IMG/VR virus record: IMGVR_UViG_3300036860_000542 | Span: 1 to 64,000 of that record | DNA from: a virus | Length of the DNA stretch: 64,000 nt | Direction: 5' to 3' (one strand) | In this document: positions 48,919 to 56,342 of the stretch, piece by piece | Layout of the letters: every line of letters begins with the position of its first letter | How positions within the stretch are numbered: position 1 is the stretch's first letter | Translations under genes and position numbers: made by a program | Notes under the pieces: model-generated | What the model was told of the DNA's origin: nothing | The model's database searches: none | The model's input: the letters and a program-made list of their open reading frames with translations, nothing else

Positions 48919-50559
48919 CTACTCGACGGGCGGGGATTCCGTGGGGACTTCAGGGGCTTCCGCAGGCGGCGCTTCGTCTTCGGTCATGCCGAGCATGGCC
49001 GCAACGCACTTCCTCAGCCAGTTCCGACCGCGCTGCGAGTACAGGATCGACCCGTCCGGCGGGTTGGCGGCCTGAATGAAGGCGTCCGGTCCCATTTGCC
49101 GGAGAGCGGAGATGATCTCCGTGGGCACCATCGAGCGTGCCGAGACGGCGAAGGCCATCGGATCTGTCCCATTGGTGATGGCCTGCTCGACGAACTGCAT
49201 CGCCGCCGCGACCTCCATCGGGTTCAACTCGATGACGTGACCCTGAGAAGGCGCTTGCGGCTTCGGCTTGCGAGTCGAAACCACTGCGGTCTCGCCCTGT
49301 GCTGCGGCACGCGCTGCTTGCGCCGCTCTCTTCCGCTTCAGCACCTCCGGGTTCACCTGAGGAGGAGCAGCGGGCGGGGCGTTCTCGACTCGAGACGCCA
49401 CAGCCTGTGCCATCGGGCTCTGCATCACGGTCTGCAGCACACGCTCCCAAGTGGAAGCCGGCTCCTGTTCGCCAGGACCGAGGATCTCGAGAGCATTCTT
49501 GAGCTGCGCCACCTGCTCGACGGCGTCGAGAGGACCCTTCTCCTTGATGTCGCGCAGCTTCGCGCACTCGGTCTTCGACTCGGCGAGCTGCCTCTCGAGG
49601 TCGGCGACCCGACCCTTGAAGCCGTCGAGCCGGGCCTCGTAGCTCTGCTCGACGGACTTCAACGCCTGGCCATGCGTCTCGCGCAGCATGCTGATCTCAC
49701 GATCGTGCGAGCGATCGCGTCTCTCGAGCTCCGCTTGAAGGCGAGTGCGCTCCGCTTCGACGTCATGGCGATTGTTCTCTCGGAGGGTACGCAGCTCCGA
49801 GTCGAACTGAGCCCGCAGTGCATCGATGCGCCCGGACTCGCCCGCCACCAGGTGCTCGAACGTCTTCTCGATCACCGACGGTGTGGACGGTGTCTTGTTG
49901 GCGTTCGTGATGAGGTTGAGGATCTGGGCATCCTTCTCCGCCATCTGCCGACGCATCTCCATCATCTCTTGCTGCAGCATCTTGACGGCCGGCGGATCGA
50001 AGGCGAGCTTCATGAGCTCCGCATCGCCTCCGCCCTTCTTGCGGTTCTCGTCCTCGAGCTCCCAGGCTCTCTTCTGGCTGAGCTCTGCGGCGCGGGCCAT
50101 GTGGTCGAGGGCCTTGCCCTGCAGGGCGACATCGTCACCGTCCTTGAGCATGGTCTTGGGGGCACCGGGCGTCTCGGCAAGCAGCGCACCACTCAGCCGC
50201 GGATCACCTTCGATCTCGAACGACTTCGCACCCGCGTAGGTCCAACCGCCCTTCGGGTTCGGTCGGAACGTCTTCACCTGGTACTTGCCGCCACCGAAGC
50301 GCTGCTTGATGTCTTTCTCGTCGAAGGGCTCGTCGTACTCCTCCAGGAAGCCGGCGATGTGGTGGCCTTGCCACTCACGAGGGTATTTCCTCTCGAGCTT
50401 GATCTTGAGCGCACCCGAGGTGCCGAGCTCCTGGAGCCACTCGAAGATGGACTTGTCCTCCGCCTGCGCGATCGTCTGCGCGGACATGGACACGTCCTCC
50501 TTCTGCTTGCCCTTGAGCGGCGTCACAGGTGCGACGTCATCGTAGGTCTGTTCACTCAT
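48919..50559 (-). CDS. Long coiled-coil protein, 546 aa
   Basis: ATG 50559 follows GGAGATTCCG. The N-terminal domain (about 1-120) has ALKIKLERKYPREWQ and RFGGGKYQVKTF, a small beta-type fold. Residues of about 150-400 form an extended coiled coil with many EKDAQI, ESGRIDAL-type heptads. The C-terminal about 100 residues are helical and compact. It looks like a scaffold or a long structural rod; the function is unknown. Confidence 0.6.
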   Translation of the reverse strand: MSEQTYDDVAPVTPLKGKQKEDVSMSAQTIAQAEDKSIFEWLQELGTSGALKIKLERKYPREWQGHHIAGFLEEYDEPFDEKDIKQRFGGGKYQVKTFRPNPKGGWTYAGAKSFEIEGDPRLSGALLAETPGAPKTMLKDGDDVALQGKALDHMARAAELSQKRAWELEDENRKKGGGDAELMKLAFDPPAVKMLQQEMMEMRRQMAEKDAQILNLITNANKTPSTPSVIEKTFEHLVAGESGRIDALRAQFDSELRTLRENNRHDVEAERTRLQAELERRDRSHDREISMLRETHGQALKSVEQSYEARLDGFKGRVADLERQLAESKTECAKLRDIKEKGPLDAVEQVAQLKNALEILGPGEQEPASTWERVLQTVMQSPMAQAVASRVENAPPAAPPQVNPEVLKRKRAAQAARAAAQGETAVVSTRKPKPQAPSQGHVIELNPMEVAAAMQFVEQAITNGTDPMAFAVSARSMVPTEIISALRQMGPDAFIQAANPPDGSILYSQRGRNWLRKCVAAMLGMTEDEAPPAEAPEVPTESPPVE

Positions 50560-51064
50560 CGGAATCTCCTTCGGGTTCGTCGTTGGATTCCTCGACGGCC
50601 TCATCCGCATCACCCTCGGGGTCTCCAGCTTCCTCGCTCTCATCCGAGGTCGTATGCTCCTCGACGGCCTCCGCCGTGAGCTCGAACGCGGTGAGGTACG
50701 CGGCGGCCTGGCCCTGCAGACGCTTGGCCGTGGTGTCATCGAGAGGGACGCCGGCCTTCATCTTGGCGACCTCGTCCGCGATGACCTTCCCCAGCTCGAG
50801 GGTAGCCAGGATCTGATCAGCGAGCTCGGGTTGGATCAGACTGTCGGACCCATCGATGAGAGCGTCCATCGCCTGCTCGAGACGCACGATGCGAGCTCCG
50901 AAGTGATCCGCCATCGTCTGCATGAGCGGGTAGGCGTTGTCACGGAACTCGTTCTTCGCCTCGATGAACTTGGCCTTGGAGACGCGCTGCTCCGCTTTCG
51001 CCAAGTCCTCCATCAGGAAGGCATGCTCCTCTTGTCCTTCGGTGGTGTCTTCCGGCTTGTCCAT
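50552..51064 (-). CDS. Acidic coiled-coil protein, 170 aa
   Basis: ATG 51064 shares a base with the upstream stop. The product is helical and highly acidic at its C-terminus (SDESEEAGDPEGDADEAVEE). It overlaps the long coiled-coil gene by 8 bases, so they are probably co-translated partners, such as scaffold components. Confidence 0.55.
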   Translation of the reverse strand: MDKPEDTTEGQEEHAFLMEDLAKAEQRVSKAKFIEAKNEFRDNAYPLMQTMADHFGARIVRLEQAMDALIDGSDSLIQPELADQILATLELGKVIADEVAKMKAGVPLDDTTAKRLQGQAAAYLTAFELTAEAVEEHTTSDESEEAGDPEGDADEAVEESNDEPEGDSDE

Positions 51065-51504
51065 CACTTCTTCTCCTTCTTGCGAGGCGCCAGGTAACGC
51101 TGGCGAGCGTGTTCACGATTCGCGATGTCCATAGGGTCCATGGGGACCCACTCGGAGCATTCGAAGACGCAGTCATCGGTGAGGTCGAGCTCCACACCAG
51201 GGATGACCTTGCAGATGCGGTTGATCTGCCTTGGCGCCCGATCGAGGCCTCTCGACTCCACCTCCGCGAAGGAGTGGATCTCGATGTAGTGACGACAGGG
51301 ACCACGTAGGCAAACGAAGTTGTCCGGGCTGGCCTTCGGAAGCGGTTCGGGTCTCCCAAGGTACCCGACCATGTTCGGGCCGCCGTCCTTCGCCGGAGGC
51401 GGCGCCGGGTCCGGTTCCACGTCCTTCCAGGGGTCGAGCTCCTTTCGCTTCTCGTCGTCGAGCTTGTCGCCGTCTTTACCCACCTGCCGGTTGCCGATCT
51501 TCAT
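51064..51504 (-). CDS. Hypothetical protein with cysteine motifs, 146 aa
   Basis: The N-terminal half is charged and Pro-rich. The C-terminal half has VCLRGPCRHYIE and CVFECSEW, which could bind a metal cluster. It is the first gene of the leftward structural block; its upstream region is the 1-kb non-coding hub. Confidence 0.5.
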   Translation of the reverse strand: MKIGNRQVGKDGDKLDDEKRKELDPWKDVEPDPAPPPAKDGGPNMVGYLGRPEPLPKASPDNFVCLRGPCRHYIEIHSFAEVESRGLDRAPRQINRICKVIPGVELDLTDDCVFECSEWVPMDPMDIANREHARQRYLAPRKKEKK

Positions 51505-52548
51505 GGCCGTTTCTCCGAGGTAACTGCGAGGTTCAGTGAGGTTTTCCCGGGATTGTTTTGGGTCCTCGTGTTACCCAAGCCTAAGAACGAGCCAACCCCC
51601 AAGCAAGTTGAAAGATTCAGGGCGGCCGATCGGGGTCCGGGGATCGCCCATTCGGCCGGATTCCCCGGTTTGCGATCCCTCGGGAACCTCCGTTCCAGCG
51701 AGGTTTCCGGCCCGAGGCCTCCGGCCATGGCCAGGTAGGCGGCCGATCGGCCGCGCCCGATGGCCAGGCCAGGGCAGGCTAGGGGGGCGTAGGTCCGTAT
51801 CCCACACTGGAAAAGCGTTCAGTGGATTGCGGCGCGCAAGCGGGTCGCGTGCGGCACCCTGGGATGCCCGCCAAACGCGCCAGGATGCCCGTGGCGCCAC
51901 GATCGCGGCGCCAGGGTACCCTCGGGCACCCCCCGAATTTGCGCGGCGCGGCGTGAAATTGCGACACGCAAATGGGCCGATTTTGCGACAGTGACGCAAG
52001 AAAACCCCGGGACAACTGCGCAGTACGACATGTGATCCCCCGGGAAAATCGCGGATTTGCGCGATCCGGGTGCCGCGGCACGCCGCGTGCTTCCGGGGAA
52101 ATCAGGCGCGGCAAGGCGCCAACCCCCGGGTTTGGGAGGCCCGGGTCGCAGGTAGGTCCGGGGATGACAGGAACCTTCGTGGCGGTTTCCCCAGATCTCG
52201 CACGGTCCACTGCGGACCCACGCCAGGAGTTGTGCCCTGGTCGGTCTCTGAAAACTGAATAGACCTAGGAGTCGTCGGCTGTCCTATCACCGAGGCTTCC
52301 CCGCAGGACCAGGGGCGCACGAACCGCTAGCGCAGTCTGGGCAGAGGTAGTCCACTCTCTCACTTGTCACAGGGGAATGAGGTAGGTGTGGTAACGGTCA
52401 CCAGCCGCGACGGACTACCTAGGGGAAAAGCCCCAAACGATTGAGTAACTGCTCAAGCCTTGAACGTACGGGATACCTGCTGTCTGCACGACAGGACAGC
52501 CACAACCTTCAGATCCCTGCCTTCAAGGCCTCATGGAGGGACTCAACC
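51505..52548. other. 1-kb non-coding hub between divergent operons
   Basis: No convincing gene lies here. It separates the leftward structural block from the rightward early block. It is rich in inverted repeats: CCCGGG...CCCGGG near 52125-52145, GGTCC/GGACC (52204-52218), CCAGG/CCTGG (about 52223-52240) and the structured region 52345-52456. An origin of replication, packaging start or main control region are all possible. Confidence 0.6.
52345..52456 (+). ncRNA. Candidate structured RNA in leader of rightward operon
   Basis: AGGTAGTCC (52345-52353) pairs perfectly with GGACTACCT (52412-52420). Inside, GGTG/CACC (52385-52388/52399-52402) forms a hairpin. It is followed by GGGG-AAAAG-CCCC (52422-52434) and TTGAG/CTCAA (52441-52456). 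A further GCTGTC/GACAGC stem lies near 52480-52500. Upstream, TCTCTGAAAACTGAAT (52245-52260) resembles boxA regions of rRNA operons. It is possibly an antitermination or regulatory RNA. Confidence 0.45.
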
Positions 52549-52551
52549 ATG
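52533..52551 (+). repeat. 19-base leader repeat, copy 1
   Basis: ATGGAGGGACTCAACCATG ends in the start codon of the gene at 52549 and contains its ribosome site GGAGGG. An identical 19-base copy stands at 52790-52808 before the next gene. Confidence 0.7.
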
Positions 52552-52752
52552 ATCTACGCCTTGTACACGAAACAGAATCAGAAGGTTCCGTCGCGACTCT
52601 TCGAGTGCTGGGATGATGCCGATGCCTGGCAGAACTCGAGGGAAGCAGACGTCACGGAGCGTTACGAACTACGTCCTCTCCTGGAGAAGGACATGGACAT
52701 GCTCCTCGACGCTTGGACCAAAGGCCAGGCAACACTCCTCGGAAAGGTTTGA
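52549..52752 (+). CDS. Hypothetical small protein, 67 aa
   Basis: ATG 52549 follows GGAGGG. The product MIYALYTKQNQKVPSRLFEC is followed by an acidic helical region. It is the first gene of the rightward block and a likely early gene by position. No family is recognised. Confidence 0.6.
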   Translation: MIYALYTKQNQKVPSRLFECWDDADAWQNSREADVTERYELRPLLEKDMDMLLDAWTKGQATLLGKV

Positions 52753-52756
52753 ACCC

Positions 52757-52795
52757 TGCTAGGACCCATGACCTCGGTCGTGGGTCTCGATGGAG
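52757..52795 (+). repeat. Structured intergenic element, copy 1
   Basis: CTGCTAGG followed by a 10-bp hairpin, GACCCATGAC (52763-52772), loop CTCG, GTCGTGGGTC (52777-52786, one G-T pair), then TCGATGGAG. A related element with the same order occurs at 53469-53509. Confidence 0.55.
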
Positions 52796-52808
52796 GGACT
52801 CAACCATG
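52790..52808 (+). repeat. 19-base leader repeat, copy 2
   Basis: Identical to 52533-52551, again ending in the start codon (gene 52806). Both copies place the same ribosome site in front of unrelated small proteins. Confidence 0.7.
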
Positions 52809-52979
52809 GAGACCATGGGCCAAGCAATCGACGAGGCTATCCGCAAGCACGAGACGATCTACCCTCAGAGCGAGGTCTATCGCGCTGAGGTGAGCGAATC
52901 GGATCTCCGAACGGCCTGGGTGGTCCTCATCCACGCCAGTCACTTCAGCGTCCCGTGTCGCTACTACGTGAGGAGGTAG
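52806..52979 (+). CDS. Hypothetical small protein, 57 aa
   Basis: The product METMGQAIDEAIRKHETIYP is followed by a strand-rich end (AWVVLIHASHFSVPCRYYV). The ATG lies in the second copy of the 19-base leader repeat. The function is unknown. Confidence 0.55.
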   Translation: METMGQAIDEAIRKHETIYPQSEVYRAEVSESDLRTAWVVLIHASHFSVPCRYYVRR

Positions 52980-52984
52980 GTCTC

Positions 52985-53137
52985 ATGGCCAGGCAGTGGC
53001 CAACGAACTACATCCCGAAGAAGGACATCCCCAAGTGCGACATGGGCGTCGCCTGGTGGTGTTGCAACAGTGGCCGCTACCTTACCTGGCGCAAGTTGGT
53101 CGGTCTGGTCAAGTGGGCCCAGAAGAAGGAGAAGTAA
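52985..53137 (+). CDS. Hypothetical small protein, 50 aa
   Basis: ATG 52985 follows AGGAGGTAGG. The product is basic, Trp- and Lys-rich (AWWCCNSGRYLTWRKLVGL). No family is recognised. Confidence 0.5.
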   Translation: MARQWPTNYIPKKDIPKCDMGVAWWCCNSGRYLTWRKLVGLVKWAQKKEK

Positions 53138-53141
53138 GACC

Positions 53142-53462
53142 ATGTCCTACAACGGCTACAAGAACTACGAGACCTGGGCGATCTGCCTCTGGATCGACAA
53201 CGAGGAAGACACCTACCTCTCATGGAAGGATCGAGCCAAGGAGCTCCTCCTAGAGGCCAGAGAGAGTCTTCTCGACGACGCCAACAACGACGAAATCGCC
53301 AAAGCCAGCGAAGACGCCAGGATCCGCCTCGCCGACGAGCTCAAGGATCACTTCGAAGAGGTGATGCCCGACCTTGGAGCGTCGGTCTGGGCCGACCTCC
53401 TGAATGCAGCTCTCAGCGAGGTTGACTGGCACGAGGTCGCCTCCTCTCGCTACGACGAGTAA
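53142..53462 (+). CDS. DUF7249-like phage protein, 106 aa
   Basis: The product begins MSYNGYKNYETWAICLWIDN, matching the NYETWNV.LWI.N signature found in many phage early proteins (DUF7249-type). The rest is helical and acidic. Its role is unknown. A structured element and promoter follow the stop. Confidence 0.6.
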   Translation: MSYNGYKNYETWAICLWIDNEEDTYLSWKDRAKELLLEARESLLDDANNDEIAKASEDARIRLADELKDHFEEVMPDLGASVWADLLNAALSEVDWHEVASSRYDE

Positions 53463-53468
53463 AGGCTC

Positions 53469-53509
53469 CTGCTAGGGTCTACAACTGAGGTTGTAGGCTT
53501 CGATGAAGA
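53469..53509 (+). repeat. Structured intergenic element, copy 2
   Basis: CTGCTAGG, then a hairpin GTCTACAAC (53477-53485), loop TGAG, GTTGTAGGC (53490-53498), then CTTCGATGAAG, itself self-complementary. The order matches 52757-52795. Confidence 0.5.
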
Positions 53510-53519
53510 AGCTTTTCTC

Positions 53520-53549
53520 TTGCACTACATCCACTCTCCGATGTACATA
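53520..53549 (+). promoter_or_regulatory. Promoter-like module with ATGTACAT
   Basis: TTGCAC (53520-53525), an 18-base spacer, TACATA (53544-53549); ATGTACAT lies at 53541-53548. It precedes the gene starting at 53568. Confidence 0.45.
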
Positions 53550-53567
53550 ATACCCAGGGGGTTGAAC

Positions 53568-53789
53568 GTGGTCCACTGGCACAGCTACTACGACCGGCTC
53601 TACCTTTCCCCATCTTCCCCTCCTCGAGCCGCCTGTCGGCTGTCCACCTCACGAGGGGATCGTATCGACGCCAACATCAGGGAGGTCAACTGTGAGCGGT
53701 GCAAGCTCAAGCACACCCACGAAATGCAGCGAAGCTACACCAAGCTCCGACACGAGATCCTCGCTTCCAAGCGAAAGATCTACTCGTGA
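53568..53789 (+). CDS. Hypothetical small protein, 73 aa
   Basis: GTG 53568 is chosen because AGGGGG is six bases upstream and earlier in-frame codons fall inside the promoter module. The product has NCERCKLKHTHEMQ, a possible zinc site. Its stop overlaps the next GTG. Confidence 0.5.
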   Translation: MVHWHSYYDRLYLSPSSPPRAACRLSTSRGDRIDANIREVNCERCKLKHTHEMQRSYTKLRHEILASKRKIYS

Positions 53790-53992
53790 AGGTCTCGGTG
53801 GAGAAAGGGATCACAGGCTGGTGGATATTGACGGTCCAGGATGGACCGATGACAGTGATGGAGTTTCATCCAGTCTGGAGATCCCTACTCGAGCGGGTAG
53901 CCTTTCTGTTCGGCGTCGATTGGCCGCCGGAAGCGGACCCGATGGACCTGTGGGATCAGCTCCACCTCCCACGGAGCGGTATATACCGCTAG
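53786..53992 (+). CDS. Hypothetical small protein, 68 aa
   Basis: GTG start in a GTGA overlap. The product has MKVSVEKGITGWWILTVQDG at the start and looks beta-rich. Its 3' end contains a 16-base perfect palindrome (AGCGGTATATACCGCT, 53975-53990). The function is unknown. Confidence 0.5.
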   Translation: MKVSVEKGITGWWILTVQDGPMTVMEFHPVWRSLLERVAFLFGVDWPPEADPMDLWDQLHLPRSGIYR

Positions 53993-53997
53993 GTGCT

Positions 53998-54020
53998 ACC
54001 CAGGATCCGTGGCCCTGGGT
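53998..54020 (+). terminator. Hairpin after 53992
   Basis: ACCCAGG (53998-54004) pairs with CCTGGGT (54014-54020), nine-base loop. Together with the AGCGGT palindrome just before it, this probably ends or processes the upstream message. No T-run follows. Confidence 0.4.
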
Positions 54021-54137
54021 TGATAGTGAGGTAGTTCGCTACCTCTGCTCGATCGATTCAGGATGGGCACGTCTCAAGGCCCTCCTGTTCCTCGGTTTCT
54101 CGTCCCTCTGATACAATCCAAACGAAGGAGAACGTAC

Positions 54138-54788
54138 ATGAAGACCCGCATCGCTCTTGCCTTGCTCGCGTCCGCTTGCGCCCAGCCTCCGACCGACGTC
54201 CAGGGCTTGGCCCACTCCGTCCCTCAGGGACCCAACACGATCATGGTCGCCGACGACGGCGCGGCGCAGCCCGTGGACATCCAAGCCCTCGCGGCACCTG
54301 CGCCGACGGCGCCGACGGCCGTCGATCCGCCCCCGCCTCCCCCGGCCTGTGTCCAGGGTGACTGGACCTACACCTTCACGTTCGGGCCGGGCACGTGCGA
54401 CTCCGATCCCTTCGTCTCGGCCATCGAAGCCCTGGACGATCCACCCGCGTTCTACCCGTCTCAGTGCTTCGTCCTTCCGGTCAACGCTCCGAACCTGTTC
54501 TCGAGCGCTGGAGCCTTCGTCATCGATGACAACGGCTTCTACGGCCAGCCTGTCACCGTGAACGGTTGTGATTTCGCTATCGACTACCTCCTCGGGCCCA
54601 TGCGCGATGCTTGCGGCGAGGATCGTACCGTGGTCTGGGATTTCTCCTTCACGGCTACTCCGGGGGGCGCAATCGGCTCGGGAACCATCTACCTGGACGT
54701 TGCCAAGGAGGACACGACCGTGGGTGGCGTCATGGTGCCCTATGCCTCTTGCGAGCAGCAAGTCACGATCAACGCCACCAAGCTCTAG
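54138..54788 (+). CDS. Predicted lipoprotein, 216 aa
   Basis: The product begins MKTRIALALLASACAQPPTD, a lipoprotein signal with lipobox LASAC (Cys14). The mature part has a Pro/Ala-rich linker with PTAPTAVDPPPPPPACV, then a beta-rich domain with cysteines. It is probably exported to the outer membrane or surface of the host and may block superinfection, a guess from its lipoprotein nature. ATG 54138 follows GAAGGAGAACG. Confidence 0.7.
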   Translation: MKTRIALALLASACAQPPTDVQGLAHSVPQGPNTIMVADDGAAQPVDIQALAAPAPTAPTAVDPPPPPPACVQGDWTYTFTFGPGTCDSDPFVSAIEALDDPPAFYPSQCFVLPVNAPNLFSSAGAFVIDDNGFYGQPVTVNGCDFAIDYLLGPMRDACGEDRTVVWDFSFTATPGGAIGSGTIYLDVAKEDTTVGGVMVPYASCEQQVTINATKL

Positions 54789-54796
54789 GGGGACCC

Positions 54797-54964
54797 ATGA
54801 ACATCGAGATCGAAGACGAAGACGAGGTCGTCGTCGAAGTGGATCTCTCCGACCTCGTGAGTCACTGCGACGCTTGCCTCAAGCCTCTCACCGAACTCGA
54901 AGAACCTCTCGGCTACTGCGAAGACTGCGCCTGGGAGATCGCTTCCTGGACGCCGACAAGCTAG
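54797..54964 (+). CDS. Small acidic zinc-ribbon protein, 55 aa
   Basis: The product starts MNIEIEDEDEVVVEVDLSDL and has HCDACLKPL and YCEDCAW knuckles. The acidic start with a zinc ribbon occurs in several small genes here. The function is unknown. Confidence 0.55.
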   Translation: MNIEIEDEDEVVVEVDLSDLVSHCDACLKPLTELEEPLGYCEDCAWEIASWTPTS

Positions 54965-55107
54965 AGAAACCAGCCAAGGAGGTCGCCCATGCGTCGGATC
55001 AGCTAAAGCCGACTGCCGCAAAGATCCAGCGCGTGCCCAGTAACCTGGCAGGAGGGTTGGCGACTCTCCCACGCGCCCAGCGGAAACCAAACCAAGGAGG
55101 ATTCCCA

Positions 55108-55383
55108 ATGCGTCTGATGCGTCTCGTCTGCGACGGAAACAAGGATCTGGCTGTGTCCCCCGCGCACGTCATCTCGATCACGAAGGGAGGGGACCGGGAC
55201 AAGGTCATCGTCCGCCTCACGGACAACATCTGCCAATTCGTCATCGGCTCCTACGAGGGTGTCATCCTGGAATGGGAACGCGCCCTCAGTGGCCAGCCTC
55301 CGGCCTACCTCGGACACGAGGAGGACGACCCGGACGACGGCCCACCCGACTCGTTCGATCCGCCCGACTCCGACGGGTACTAG
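55108..55383 (+). CDS. Hypothetical protein, 91 aa
   Basis: ATG 55108 follows CAAGGAGGA. The product is beta-rich at first (RLVCDGNKDLAVSPAHVISI) and ends in an acidic Asp/Pro tail. The 143 bases upstream hold only short repeats. Confidence 0.5.
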   Translation: MRLMRLVCDGNKDLAVSPAHVISITKGGDRDKVIVRLTDNICQFVIGSYEGVILEWERALSGQPPAYLGHEEDDPDDGPPDSFDPPDSDGY

Positions 55384-55385
55384 CC

Positions 55386-55541
55386 ATGATGAAATCCGTC
55401 CCCGAACTGGCCGCTGCCCTGCATATGGTCCTCGCCAGGCTGGACAGCCAACCCAAGACCTCGGCCGAATGGGAAGCGATCTTCGACGCGCTCCGTGAGG
55501 CCAGCCGCTACGCCCTCAAGAAACTCCAGGAGGAAAGATAG
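55386..55541 (+). CDS. Hypothetical small protein, 51 aa
   Basis: A helical protein (MMKSVPELAAALHMVLARL). It starts two bases after the previous stop. No family is recognised. Confidence 0.5.
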   Translation: MMKSVPELAAALHMVLARLDSQPKTSAEWEAIFDALREASRYALKKLQEER

Positions 55542-55543
55542 CC

Positions 55544-55714
55544 ATGGAAAACTTCAGCGTCCACGTGGACGACATGTTCGACTGGGAAGACGACGAGCCG
55601 ACCGAGGTGTGGTCGCGCACCCTGCCTGGGTTCGTGCCGGCGCCCCCTTCGGAGAAGCCCACCGTCCGCGCCATGAAGCCCATCCGACTCCAGGCCAAGG
55701 AGGGTGCGTCGTGA
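55544..55714 (+). CDS. Hypothetical small protein, 56 aa
   Basis: ATG 55544 follows AGGAGGAAAG. The product MENFSVHVDDMFDWEDDEPT is acidic at the start and basic at the end. Its stop overlaps the next GTG. Confidence 0.5.
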   Translation: MENFSVHVDDMFDWEDDEPTEVWSRTLPGFVPAPPSEKPTVRAMKPIRLQAKEGAS

Positions 55715-56079
55715 ACGTGAACATCCGACTCATCGACATCTGCTTCTGCGACTACCTCCTCGATCACCACAACCGCGACGGGGAGATCCTCGTCGGAGTG
55801 CCGCTACGTGGGCAGTCCGCGGAGGAAATGGCCTCGGACATCGTGGACGAGGTCAACCGCGCCGACGACGGGGTGCCCGAGACGCTCACCGACGATCTCG
55901 TGTACGAACACGCGCTCGCCTGCCTGGCGCTGCCCCGGATGTCCTTCCTCTCGCCCATCCCGGAGTTCGCTCCCAACCCGTGCGAGTGCGGCCAGCGCAA
56001 CGGCGACTGCGACTGCGAGCAGCCCTCCGCGTGGTTCCTCGTCAAGTGGGACATCGAACAGCAGGAGGTCGCGTCATGA
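55711..56079 (+). CDS. Hypothetical protein, 122 aa
   Basis: GTG start in a GTGA overlap. The product has a start NVNIRLIDICFCDYLLDHHN and a cysteine-rich end (CECGQRNGDCDCEQ), which may bind zinc. The function is unknown. Confidence 0.5.
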   Translation: MNVNIRLIDICFCDYLLDHHNRDGEILVGVPLRGQSAEEMASDIVDEVNRADDGVPETLTDDLVYEHALACLALPRMSFLSPIPEFAPNPCECGQRNGDCDCEQPSAWFLVKWDIEQQEVAS

Positions 56080-56276
56080 CGAAGAAGGACTATCAGCTCA
56101 TCGCGGAGGCTCTCACGAACTCACGGTGCCCCAAGGTCGGTCCCAAAGACCGAGGGGCGGCTGAGATCAACACCGTCGTGGACGACGTCGTGAGGCAACT
56201 GGCCGAGGCGCTGTCCAAGGACAACCCGCGGTTCGATCGTCAACGGTTCCTCGCTGCCTGCAACTACATGCAGTAG
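56076..56276 (+). CDS. Hypothetical small protein, 66 aa
   Basis: ATGA overlap start. Helical, basic and acidic residues mixed (VVDDVVRQLAEALSKDN). No family is recognised. A promoter-like module follows. Confidence 0.5.
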   Translation: MTKKDYQLIAEALTNSRCPKVGPKDRGAAEINTVVDDVVRQLAEALSKDNPRFDRQRFLAACNYMQ

Positions 56277-56291
56277 CGACTCGCAACTCTC

Positions 56292-56318
56292 TTGACAACG
56301 TCTCAACCGATGTACATC
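56292..56318 (+). promoter_or_regulatory. Promoter-like module with ATGTACAT
   Basis: TTGACA (56292-56297), a 15-base spacer, TACATC (56313-56318); ATGTACAT sits within 56310-56317. GACTCGCAA lies just before the -35. It precedes the DUF932 gene. Confidence 0.55.
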
Positions 56319-56342
56319 ATCAGAAACCAGGAGGGAACACCC

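Noticed and set aside
48916-50679. 587-codon plus-strand frame opposite the long coiled-coil gene
   Set aside because: The minus-strand protein has a ribosome site, heptads and an overlap with its neighbour. The plus frame is low-complexity.
52245-52260. Fragment of an rRNA operon suggested by the boxA-like sequence
   Set aside because: No rRNA-like sequence follows. Similarity is limited to about 16 bases, so it is kept only as a possible regulatory signal.
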